Shown here: piece by piece, positions 45,933 through 53,735 of the stretch
Numbering within the stretch: the first letter of the stretch is position 1
How the letters are laid out: each line of letters opens with the position of its first letter
Assembly: GCF_002531935.1 (NCBI RefSeq)
Contig: NZ_NWSV01000022.1
Location: 1 to 64,000, forward strand
Reading direction: 5' to 3'
DNA from: Rhizobium chutanense
GTDB taxonomy: Bacteria; Pseudomonadota; Alphaproteobacteria; Rhizobiales; Rhizobiaceae
Length of the DNA stretch: 64,000 nucleotides
Made by a program: the position numbers and the translations under genes
The notes under the pieces: generated by a model
Databases searched by the model: none
The model's input: the letters and a program-made list of their open reading frames with translations, nothing else
Told to the model about the DNA's origin: nothing

Positions 45933-47168
45933 ATGTCCGCACCCTTTTCCATTGCTGTCACCGGCCAGTCGCTCATCCGTCATGATCTTCGAACGATCGG
46001 CGATCCACGGCTCGCTGAGATCGCCGAGATCCTCAAAGCAAGCGATGTTGCCTTCACCAATCTCGAGACGACTATCTATGGTCGTCATGGTGGATGGCCG
46101 CTCAAAGGCAGCTATTTCGGCGCTGCAGCGCCGGATGTCTTGGCGGCGTTGAAGGAGCTCGGTTTCAATAGCCTGGCTCTGGCGAACAACCATGCTTTCG
46201 ATCTTGGACCGCCGGGGATCCTCTCGACGCTGGAGGAGGTTGCGGCACACAATTTCCTGCATGCCGGCATCGGCCACAACAAGCATCATGCTTCCACGGC
46301 ACAGAAAATGACGTTCGGATCCCGAAATGTCGCGCTGATTGCCATGGATGCCGGGCCAGGCCCGTCTTTCATGTACGCCGAGGACGCAACTGAGGGCAGG
46401 ATAGCAAGGCCCGGCATCAATAGTCTGAAAGTCTCCAGGGTATTCGACCTGGAAGCGGGAACATTCAACTTGCTTCGCTCCATTCAGGAGCGTCTTCTAA
46501 GTTCGCCCTTGGAGCGCGCGAATTATGCCCAGCCAGAGGATCCGCCTGATCTTCATGGCCAAGACGAAATTGATTTCTATGGAACCGTGTTTCGCAGATC
46601 AGATGAGACCGCTCGCCGCATCGTCATGGACCGGCACAGCGCCAGGGCTCACCTTTCGGCGATCGCGGAAGAAGCGGGCCGCGACACGCTCGTCATCGTG
46701 TATTTGCATCATCACCATTGGGAGCCGAACTGGCAGCAAGTCCCCGTCTGGGTCCGCGAATTTGCGCACGATTGCGTTAACGCGGGCGCAGGCCTCTTTG
46801 TCAGCCATGGCGCTCCGGTCCTTCAAGGGGTTGAGATATATCGGAATACGCCAATTTTCTACGGCCTTGGCAACTTCCTCTTCCATACGGAAAAGGACGA
46901 ACAGGAATGGAGCCCGCCGGAAGTGTGGAGGAGCGTCATCGCGACCTGCAATTTTGGATCTAGCGGACAGCTGGAAAATGTACGCTTGCGTCCGATTGTG
47001 ATCGGTGGAACCGAGGCATTATCGAATCCTGCACGCGATCGCCTCCCCTTCCCTGTGCTCGCCGATGGCAGAATGGCGGCAGACATCCTTGACGATCTTG
47101 CCGACCGCAGTGCCGGTTTTGGCACTGTGCTTGACCGAGAGAAGAACGTTGGCCAGATCGCTTTTTAG
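45933..47168 (+). CDS. CapA-family metallophosphatase-like protein
   Basis: 411 residues from ATG 45933 (GAAGG upstream; the upstream GTG is unconserved). CapA-type proteins have a calcineurin-like metallophosphatase fold and act in poly-gamma-glutamate synthesis in Bacillus, while many relatives in proteobacteria are of unknown role. Motifs: SDVAFTNLETTIYG, NSLALANNHAFDLGPPGI, VIVYLHHHHWEPN, FVSHGAPVLQGVEIY and FYGLGNFLF. Metal-binding Asn, His and Glu are present. No signal peptide, so cytoplasmic. About 80 nt after the binding-protein gene; it may process the imported compound. That link is inference. Confidence 0.85.
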   Translation: MSAPFSIAVTGQSLIRHDLRTIGDPRLAEIAEILKASDVAFTNLETTIYGRHGGWPLKGSYFGAAAPDVLAALKELGFNSLALANNHAFDLGPPGILSTLEEVAAHNFLHAGIGHNKHHASTAQKMTFGSRNVALIAMDAGPGPSFMYAEDATEGRIARPGINSLKVSRVFDLEAGTFNLLRSIQERLLSSPLERANYAQPEDPPDLHGQDEIDFYGTVFRRSDETARRIVMDRHSARAHLSAIAEEAGRDTLVIVYLHHHHWEPNWQQVPVWVREFAHDCVNAGAGLFVSHGAPVLQGVEIYRNTPIFYGLGNFLFHTEKDEQEWSPPEVWRSVIATCNFGSSGQLENVRLRPIVIGGTEALSNPARDRLPFPVLADGRMAADILDDLADRSAGFGTVLDREKNVGQIAF

Positions 47169-47239
47169 AACCTGCAGTATGCGGCGATAACTCTACGAAC
47201 CGCTGACCAATTTTTGCGGCCGCGCTCTTGTTGGTCTTT

Positions 47240-47725
47240 TTATGGGGAAACGTCCTTGTGTTCTTCCATCTCTTCATCGACAATCGAGCTGACGAGGGCA
47301 ACGACCCGGCTGCGCACACGCGGAGAAAGGAGCAAAACGTCGTCTATCAGACGCCGTCCCTCCGCCGTGGATATGTAGGCAATCTTCCCATCGATCTCTG
47401 TTATGAATTGCTGGCCCTGAGTGGTTTCGGGATCTGGAAGGCCTTCGAAAAACCTCGAAACCGGGATCTTGAGGCAATTGGCAAGCTCGTAGAGCATCGA
47501 AGCGCTGACGCGGTTCTTACCGCTTTCATATTTTTGTACCTGCTGCAAACTCACCCCGATGCCGGCGCCGAGATCCCCTAGGGAGACATTCGACTGCATT
47601 CGGCGGATACGGATTTGCTGTCCGACATGCCGATCGACTGGATGTACCGACTCGCGTGCAACATCCGACTGTTTGGCTTGCGCAGGTCTCGAAGTCCGAA
47701 CCTGGGCTGCTACATAGCGCTTCAT
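47240..47725 (-). CDS. XRE-family transcriptional regulator
   Basis: 161 residues from ATG 47725 (MKRYVAAQV). A 45-residue basic leader is followed by a Cro/CI-type helix-turn-helix: GQQIRIRRMQSNVSLGDLG, VSLQQVQKYESGKNRVS, LYELANCLKIPVSRFFEGLP. The C-terminal 60 residues are a helical tail (GRRLIDDVLLLSPRVRSRVV). It is convergent with the capA-like gene. Upstream on the same strand lies the structured element at 47793-47937, which could be part of its leader. Confidence 0.88.
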   Translation of the reverse strand: MKRYVAAQVRTSRPAQAKQSDVARESVHPVDRHVGQQIRIRRMQSNVSLGDLGAGIGVSLQQVQKYESGKNRVSASMLYELANCLKIPVSRFFEGLPDPETTQGQQFITEIDGKIAYISTAEGRRLIDDVLLLSPRVRSRVVALVSSIVDEEMEEHKDVSP

Positions 47726-47792
47726 GGTGGTCACCCCGATGGAGAGTTTCACGCGGTGCGCCCCCGCTGAAAACTCGCTCAACCCACTGATC

Positions 47793-47937
47793 GGGGAGTT
47801 AGAACACCGTGCTAGACGGCCCTGTGGCCTTTAGTTCCGAGGAACCTGGACATACGCCACAGGCTCCTCGACCGAAGGTCAAGGAGTGTGGTGCCGAATC
47901 GGCCGACACCAACCGCTAACAGGGGGTTCTAATCCCC
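47793..47937 (-). ncRNA. Multi-branched structured element, candidate leader RNA of the XRE gene
   Basis: A 12-13-bp closing helix (GGGGAGTTAGAAC at 47793-47805 with GTTCTAATCCCC at 47926-47937, one bulge) encloses four further helices. These are CCGT/ACGG (47807-47819), CCTGTGGC/GCCACAGG (47821-47863) with an inner GTTC-CGAG-GAAC hairpin, a 9-bp stem CTCCT-c-GACC gaa GGTC-a-AGGAG (47864-47886), and GGTG/CACC (47890-47910). A GGCAG/CTGCC hairpin follows at 47940-47955. The element ends about 68 nt upstream of the XRE start on the minus strand. Orientation is inferred from that gene. No known RNA class was recognised; a transposon-end or recombination structure is the alternative. Confidence 0.5.
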
Positions 47938-48104
47938 AAGGCAGCGCGTACTGCCTCGCTGCGAAACCTAGTTGAAATCCGCCCGCCGCGCAACCGAATT
48001 CTTTACAAGATTCAATAGCTTCGCTTTACGCGCGGACACTTGTCTCAAAAGCGAGAGGTCACGCTTCGGGCGGTAAAGTGGACAGAAAACCAAAGGAGGT
48101 GCGA

Positions 48105-49523
48105 TCAGCGGAACGCCCATTGCGAGGAGTGTCTGCCCACCCTCCGGGAGGAGTATGCCACCGCAAGCTCCGCCCATAGGGGGTCCTGGGTGAAGCTGGA
48201 AAAGGGCCCGCAAGCGTCGATAATGCTCATCTTGCCGAACTGCTCGAGAAGCGTTGCAATACCCCCGCGGCTAACTGCATTCAGCAGCGAAAACGGCTCG
48301 CACGGCGAGGAGATGATGCGATGGCCCCAAACCCCCGGCCGTTCGTCCTTTGACAGTGCGTTGAGAAGCTGTGTGTCACGATGGTTGTTCCTCAACGCCT
48401 CGCAGAATGCCCAGCGCATCAACGGATAATAGATCGTATGCCGACTTCCACCCAGGACACGCACGCCAGGCAGGATCGACGTTACGATGAACATCAGCAG
48501 AAGGTTCGGAACGATCCGGCCAGTTCTCAGGGCCTCCACAAGACTTGGCGGCGAGAATTCAACACAGACATCATCTGTCTCCTTCGACCGGAGGACCCTG
48601 CCATCCAGCCAAAGTGGAAAAAGCCGCCCTTCAATGCAGCCCCAGAAAAAATGCGTCGAGTTTTTCAGCCAGCCTCGCCAAGCCGTGTCAGCGAGTTGAT
48701 CGATGCAATGGATGAGGCGCATCGCGAATGCTCGGTCCTCGATCAACGAGGCTCGCAGCCAGGACCGGCCATCGGAAAGGTGGTCCGCGACCAGATCGGC
48801 AACGTCGCTATCGTCAAGCTGAAGAAAGTCCACCTGGCTGTCAGAATACCGCTTCCAGAGGCAAAGATTTGCCGCTTTGATCGCCTCTGCCGCCGACTGG
48901 AATTCGCCAAGAGGCAAAAGGTCTCGCAAGCAGGAAATTGCCTCCGAGTCATGACCGGGCCTGTCGACGTTTTGAAGATGGAATCTGTAGCAGCCGTTTC
49001 TGCCAAGAATGCTGTAGGGGATCATTTTGCTGCGCGACAGGCCGAAGACATTGACTGCATCGCCATCGACGTGGAGCCAGGCCGGACCCTTGCGACCGCG
49101 TTCCACGAACTTCACTGTCGAGCAAGCGTAGGAGATATAGGATGTCCTGCCATGCGCGCGAAGTCCCATCAGGGAGAACAGATGGGTGTAAAAGGCGTCA
49201 GGCTCGATCAACAGGTGGAGGTGGGGGCCACACTGCAGCACCGGAGCGACTTCGATTTCGGTTTGAAAGCGCGTCACGGCCCCTGCTGAATAACCCTGAC
49301 GTTGCGCGACGGCCGCCACGCGTGACCGCAATAGAGACATTGCCTGGCTTCGCGCGACGCAGCCCGATTGATCCGATCCAACCGAGAAAGCCGCCTTTGC
49401 GTAGTCGTTCAGCGATGCCTGCTCAAACTGACGCAACCAAGGGAATAATTCAAAAATGAGGGTCAACACCTCACCTTTTGAAACCAGGTCGCTATTGGGC
49501 GACGTCTCCATCCTCAGACGCAC
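48105..49523 (-). CDS. 472-residue protein of unknown family in an exporter-linked cluster
   Basis: An intact frame with start ATG 49523 (or 49511) overlapping the stop of the MFS gene by 10 nt, so it is translationally coupled to it. I do not recognise the family. Notable parts: CGPHLHLLIEPDAFYTHLF, RTSYISYACSTVKFVERGRK, GPAWLHVDGDAVNVFGLSRS, HFFWGCIEGRLFPLWLDGRV and GVRVLGGSRHTIYYPLMRWA. It is soluble, with Trp/His/Cys-rich blocks that look like an enzyme core. Siderophore-synthetase (IucA/C) signatures were looked for and are absent. The neighbours (exporter, AraC regulator, divergent SAM-binding protein) suggest synthesis of an exported small molecule; this is inference. Confidence 0.6.
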   Translation of the reverse strand: MRLRMETSPNSDLVSKGEVLTLIFELFPWLRQFEQASLNDYAKAAFSVGSDQSGCVARSQAMSLLRSRVAAVAQRQGYSAGAVTRFQTEIEVAPVLQCGPHLHLLIEPDAFYTHLFSLMGLRAHGRTSYISYACSTVKFVERGRKGPAWLHVDGDAVNVFGLSRSKMIPYSILGRNGCYRFHLQNVDRPGHDSEAISCLRDLLPLGEFQSAAEAIKAANLCLWKRYSDSQVDFLQLDDSDVADLVADHLSDGRSWLRASLIEDRAFAMRLIHCIDQLADTAWRGWLKNSTHFFWGCIEGRLFPLWLDGRVLRSKETDDVCVEFSPPSLVEALRTGRIVPNLLLMFIVTSILPGVRVLGGSRHTIYYPLMRWAFCEALRNNHRDTQLLNALSKDERPGVWGHRIISSPCEPFSLLNAVSRGGIATLLEQFGKMSIIDACGPFSSFTQDPLWAELAVAYSSRRVGRHSSQWAFR

Positions 49524-50770
49524 CGGCTTTCCACCGGCGCTCCCCGATCCATGTTAAAGTGAAAGAAGAGCGCGACGGTCACCATCAGCGCCCCGAAGAG
49601 GCCGAAAATCCCCGAAGGTGGAATTGCGTCTCCGATCGTCCCGATGATGCCATACGCAAGAAGCCCTATCGAAACACAGATCGTGTGGATCTGGCTTCGC
49701 GCCCGCCCCAACATGTCAATCGAAACAGTCGATTGAACCCGTACATCGATCAGGATCCGCGTGACATTGTAGCAGAAGCCAAGCAACACCAGTTGAACGA
49801 GCGCGGACAAAAAGCTCTGGAAAACAGGAAAGCCCAACAGAACAATGCCAGCAAGCGCCGCCTGGAAGAGGATGCTTTGTCGTCGCGAACGCGCCCTTCT
49901 GAGAAGAAGGGTTGAACAGCCCGCAATCGAACCGAGGGCCCAACCTGCCTCGAGATAACCGAACTCTAGCGCCGACCCCTTGAGTTCGCGAGTGACATAT
50001 GCGGCGCCCAATACACTCACAAGCATGCCCATCGCATAGGTCAACGCATACATGACGGCGATGGTCTTCAGTGGGTGAACGACGAAGGTCGTCGGCAACA
50101 GATCCATCCGACGAATGCTCTTTGCCTGCAAATCCGATCGAGAACGAGAAGGCGGCTGTCGGCCGAGCAGTGCCAGCAGCCCCAACAGTGATAGGCCGAA
50201 AAAGGCGCCAGGCAAGATCGACGTCAGATTCATCCCGATGGCGGTTAAGCTGTACCCGGTGACGATAGCGGCGATGAGATTGCCCGCCTGCATCGCAATA
50301 TAAGACGCCGAATTGAATGAAGTGAGGTTCTTAGGACGCACGATGTCTGGAATGATGGCCTGCAGCGCAGTCGAATAGGTTCTGTCGATGAACGCGAAGA
50401 TGGTCCACGATAGGCAAAGAACACTAAGTGGGTCACCGAACATGAGACCAATACCCGTTGAAAATATGAGGATCAACCTTGATAAATCGCAAGCGATACA
50501 GACGAAGCGACGATCAAATCGATCAACTAGAACGCCGCCAACGTTGCTGGTGAGCAACTCGGCGGCACTGCCGAGCGCCAAAAGGATGGCGAGAGCGCTC
50601 GCGCTCTTGCTGACATCTGTCGCAACCCATGCCGCCAGCACGAAGTAGACATTCCGGCCAGTGGCCGACGCCAGAACACAGAAGAGATAGATGCCGCGAG
50701 AGGCATAACACCCTATGCCGCTGCTTTTTGTTGCGCCCACTTCATCCACACTCCCTACTGGCAGGTTCAT
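49514..50770 (-). CDS. MFS exporter (EntS/MFS_3-like)
   Basis: 418 residues with about 12 hydrophobic segments. The loop 2-3 motif reads GGVLVDRFDRRFV, characteristic of major-facilitator drug or siderophore exporters. Other parts: YIAMQAGNLIAAIVTGYSL and LEFGYLEAGWALGSIAG. It probably exports a small product of the cluster. AraC gene 71 nt upstream and the 472-residue gene overlapping downstream lie in the same direction, indicating one operon. Confidence 0.88.
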   Translation of the reverse strand: MNLPVGSVDEVGATKSSGIGCYASRGIYLFCVLASATGRNVYFVLAAWVATDVSKSASALAILLALGSAAELLTSNVGGVLVDRFDRRFVCIACDLSRLILIFSTGIGLMFGDPLSVLCLSWTIFAFIDRTYSTALQAIIPDIVRPKNLTSFNSASYIAMQAGNLIAAIVTGYSLTAIGMNLTSILPGAFFGLSLLGLLALLGRQPPSRSRSDLQAKSIRRMDLLPTTFVVHPLKTIAVMYALTYAMGMLVSVLGAAYVTRELKGSALEFGYLEAGWALGSIAGCSTLLLRRARSRRQSILFQAALAGIVLLGFPVFQSFLSALVQLVLLGFCYNVTRILIDVRVQSTVSIDMLGRARSQIHTICVSIGLLAYGIIGTIGDAIPPSGIFGLFGALMVTVALFFHFNMDRGAPVESRCV

Positions 50771-50841
50771 GGGGACATGCTATTCTTCTGAAGAGCTGGC
50801 GGCTTTCACGAATTTGATATTATCTCTAGTTCAGAACCAGG

Positions 50842-51726
50842 CTACTCCTTCCAGAGCGCCCGGTACTCGGCAGGGGAAAATCCCGTCTCTCGGCGAAATC
50901 TGGTCGAGAGGTGGCTCCCGCTGGAGTAGCCACAGGCGATGGCGATCTCGGTCACGCTGATCGCAGTCGTGCGGAGAAGGTCGGTCACGCGTTCAAGACG
51001 GCGTTGGTTATAGAAGCCATAGGGCGTCGAGCCTTGCGACTGCTTGAAAGCGCGGGAAAAATGCTCGTAGGTCAATCCCGCCTCTTCAGCCAGAGCGCGC
51101 ACGCTTGGAGGTCGATCGATGTGAGCTTCAATCCGCCCTATCACGCGCTTGAGAACGGTAGGCGACAATCCTCCTCGAGACAATCTGCCAGATGTGCCGG
51201 AGCGGCGCTGCAGAAGTCCGAAGATAGCCGCGAGATGCCCTTCCACGATCACACTCCCCATGGAATCGTCGTGTGAAAGTTCTCCGGCAATCTGCCGCGC
51301 CAAGCATTGGATCGGCAGATCTCTAAATCCAAGCTCCGGACGCAAGGTGCCGACGCGCGGCAGCTTAGTCGTGAGGTTTGAAAAAAAATCCTGCGTCACG
51401 GTTATCATAAGATAACAACCCTCAGCATCCCCTTCATCCCAACCGCTCCAGTGGCAACCGGGCGGAATGTAAACAAGCGAGCCGTCTGGACGCGGACTGA
51501 ACTCGACTCTTCGTCCGTCCAGAAAGTTTTCGCCGGATGCCGCCGTACCCCTTATGTTGAGGAAGATCAGGTGGTCATCCGCGACAACGTCGATAACCTG
51601 TCGCCCGAGACTGCGCCGGCGAACGACATCTGCGCGGGCATGGCTCCAATGGCCTTGCTGGTGAAGGATGATCTCCCCTTGTGACTTCTTCATCCTCTCG
51701 GGGTGAATTGATGGAATGATCCCCAC
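50842..51726 (-). CDS. AraC-family regulator of the 48-53 kb cluster
   Basis: About 283-294 residues; start ATG 51726 or MKKSQGEI at 51693. The N-terminal half has a cupin-like pattern (SLVYIPPGCHWSGWDEG). The C-terminal 100 residues are the double helix-turn-helix: RALAEEAGLTYEHFSRAFKQ, GSTPYGFYNQRRLERVTDLL, SVTEIAIACGYSSGSHLSTR, FRRETGFSPAEYR. It is first in an operon with the exporter and is divergent from the SAM-binding gene, so it likely controls both. Direct repeats that could be its operator lie at 51814-51833. Confidence 0.92.
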   Translation of the reverse strand: MGIIPSIHPERMKKSQGEIILHQQGHWSHARADVVRRRSLGRQVIDVVADDHLIFLNIRGTAASGENFLDGRRVEFSPRPDGSLVYIPPGCHWSGWDEGDAEGCYLMITVTQDFFSNLTTKLPRVGTLRPELGFRDLPIQCLARQIAGELSHDDSMGSVIVEGHLAAIFGLLQRRSGTSGRLSRGGLSPTVLKRVIGRIEAHIDRPPSVRALAEEAGLTYEHFSRAFKQSQGSTPYGFYNQRRLERVTDLLRTTAISVTEIAIACGYSSGSHLSTRFRRETGFSPAEYRALWKE

Positions 51727-51813
51727 TCGACAGCTGCTCCCTTGAAAAACCGGTGTGTTAGCGACCCTACCTCACCCCAAGTTGTCAACAAGCCAGGCTT
51801 TAACCTCAGGTCG

Positions 51814-51833
51814 AATTTCATGTCAATTTCATG
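51814..51833. promoter_or_regulatory. Direct repeat AATTTCATG x2, AraC operator candidate
   Basis: Two identical 9-mers start 11 nt apart (51814 and 51825), one helical turn, which is the geometry of AraC-type half-sites. They lie in the divergent promoter region. A GTTGTCAAC palindrome is nearby at 51781-51789. Confidence 0.45.
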
Positions 51834-51982
51834 AAAACCAATCAAAATCGTGGATGCGAAAACATGACGTTCGCGATCATCTTCTGCCGACATCATCGCT
51901 GACGGCACAATCTTTTCGGGATGCGCGATTTCCCTCCTGAATCCCAACAACGCGATGGTGCGAGAGAAAGGCAGGCTTTCGC

Positions 51983-52996
51983 ATGCGTGAATTTGCCGAC
52001 TTCATTGAGGAGTGCGACTGCGCCCCGCGCCTTAACGAGCTTTCTGAGTTTTTTTCGACCACCGCATCCGGTGAGGCCGGAATGCCTATCCGTCCGCCTG
52101 AGCTCGATCGCCGCTTGTTCCCAGTGGACATGACGTTCAGGCGCTTTTCAGCCCTTCATCCGCTGCGCCAAGGTCCATTCGATAAGCACTACTTGAGCAG
52201 CATACCCTACCGCCTCGAAGAGGAGTGCCGCATAGGCGGCGCGATCCTCAAATACGCGCGGGCCAGAAAGGGTCAACTGCAACTCTACACGCTAGGTACA
52301 GCCGAGGGGACGATGGCTCGTGTGATCGGCGAACTTGGCAAGGGCAGGATAGAAACACTGTCATGCAGTCCCAACGTCGAGAACCTTAGAAGCTTCTATG
52401 CCTATGGCGTTCCTCCTCATGCCATGTTTTTTCACGGACCATTTCATCATCTGACATCGCAAAGGGTCCAAGAAGACGTGGAGCTCCGAAAGTTTGGCAG
52501 CGGTTTCGATATCATCCTCGAGGACACGACTTTCCAGATGTATTCGCCAAATCGCTTCGATCAGATCCGTTTCGTCTCGCAGCATCTCAAGACCAACGGG
52601 CTCTTCATGTTCGTCGAGAAGTTCAGGCATGAAGACGACGAGGAATATCGCCGGCGGGAACGCCAGAAGGACCATAGCTTCAAAGCTCGCTTCTTCAGCG
52701 CGTCAGATATTCGCGCGAAGGAAGAGACGGTGCTGACGCGAATGGATCGAAACGAAGTCACCCTTTCGGAGATGAGCGAAACACTACGCCGGTTCTTTGG
52801 ACACTCATTCGTCACCTGGAACAGCGGCAATTTCTACACGCTTGTCTCCAGCAACAGTCAGCAGAATCTCGACCTGTTCCTATCGAAGCTGTCCCCACCC
52901 GCGATTCCGGCAGAATATGTCTATGCGGACCTTCCTTACCGCCTTTACCCGGAATCCGAAGCAAGGCGGCTATCGGGGCGATCCTGGACCCTTTAG
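51983..52996 (+). CDS. CmoA-like SAM-dependent methyltransferase-type protein
   Basis: 337 residues, ATG 51983 with AAGGCAGG upstream. A Rossmann SAM-binding core is seen: LQLYTLGTAEGTMARVIGEL (motif I region), IETLSCSPNVENLRSF, FGSGFDIILEDTTFQMYSPN, and FVSQHLKTNGLFMFVEKFRH. The segment after it (QKDHSFKARFFSASDIRAKE, then VTLSEMSETLRRFFGHS, NSGNFYTLV) resembles CmoA, the carboxy-SAM synthase, and related tailoring enzymes. The usual GxGxG of motif I is altered to GTAEG. It is divergent from the AraC-exporter operon and probably modifies the same product. Confidence 0.7.
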   Translation: MREFADFIEECDCAPRLNELSEFFSTTASGEAGMPIRPPELDRRLFPVDMTFRRFSALHPLRQGPFDKHYLSSIPYRLEEECRIGGAILKYARARKGQLQLYTLGTAEGTMARVIGELGKGRIETLSCSPNVENLRSFYAYGVPPHAMFFHGPFHHLTSQRVQEDVELRKFGSGFDIILEDTTFQMYSPNRFDQIRFVSQHLKTNGLFMFVEKFRHEDDEEYRRRERQKDHSFKARFFSASDIRAKEETVLTRMDRNEVTLSEMSETLRRFFGHSFVTWNSGNFYTLVSSNSQQNLDLFLSKLSPPAIPAEYVYADLPYRLYPESEARRLSGRSWTL

Positions 52997-53159
52997 CGGC
53001 TCCTCATCTTCACCGTCGCGTGAGCGCAACTGCGTCACGTCTTCACGAGCCTCAACTGGAACAACGTTCGCGTCAGCAGAAAGCGCTCCATCACGTTGAG
53101 CAGCCCTCAGCGCTTTGCCATCTCGAAAAGCCCTTTTTCTCCAAACAGGCAGGAACAGC

Positions 53160-53630
53160 ATGAAGAAATCGATTGGCGAAGTCCATCACTTCGTTGAGCT
53201 GAGTCCGCCGGGCAACGCGCATCTGGTCCTGCCACGAGCGCCATCATTCGCGGATGAGGAAGATGTTCCAAAGTGCGTACACGTCGCCGAAGCGTGTGTC
53301 GCTATCTCGCGCACGCAGCACGTTGCCGACAAGATCTGCACGCAAATCGAGGACTTCTACCAATCCCTCGTCTCCGTGGGACCTGACAGGTTTCTAGCTT
53401 TCGAAGGTGGAGGCGCGATCATAAGGCCGACAAGTGAAAGCTTGTTCTTCAGGGTCTCAGCGCGAGACCACGTCACCTTCTGTGGCATCCGCGCGCTGCT
53501 GGAAGCAGGCTTGTTTCTGGCCACGTCCGTGTCCGAGGGGGCTATAGAGTGGCGTCACGCAGACGACACGCGATCTGGTGAGACCTGCAATCGCCTCCAC
53601 AACGACCGCTGCGGAAGCGACGAACAATAG
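53160..53630 (+). CDS. Small protein of unknown function downstream of the CmoA-like gene
   Basis: 156 residues from ATG 53160 (AGGAA upstream); an in-frame ATG at 53115 is less likely. Soluble, with AEACVAISRTQHVADKICTQ, YQSLVSVGPDRFLAFEGGGA and VTFCGIRALLEAGLF. No family recognised. In the same direction as the SAM-binding gene after 163 nt, probably the same transcript. Confidence 0.5.
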   Translation: MKKSIGEVHHFVELSPPGNAHLVLPRAPSFADEEDVPKCVHVAEACVAISRTQHVADKICTQIEDFYQSLVSVGPDRFLAFEGGGAIIRPTSESLFFRVSARDHVTFCGIRALLEAGLFLATSVSEGAIEWRHADDTRSGETCNRLHNDRCGSDEQ

Positions 53631-53735
53631 CTTCGTCCAACTTCGCCACCCAAAGGAAAATCGATCTCGGGACAATCAGGTCGTAGTGCTTTTCCAATCT
53701 ACCAACCATTTCGTCACCCCGCTTTTCTTCGAGTC

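Noticed and set aside
47921..47940. tRNA T-arm-like hairpin (GGGG-TTCTAAT-CCCC), considered as a tRNA gene or attachment site
   Set aside because: Position 57 of the loop is T instead of a purine, and no acceptor, D or anticodon arms fit. The segment is better explained as one side of the larger closing helix at 47793-47937.
48105..49523. Siderophore synthetase (IucA/IucC family) for the 472-residue protein
   Set aside because: The length is short and the expected HPxxK and ATP-binding motifs are not present.
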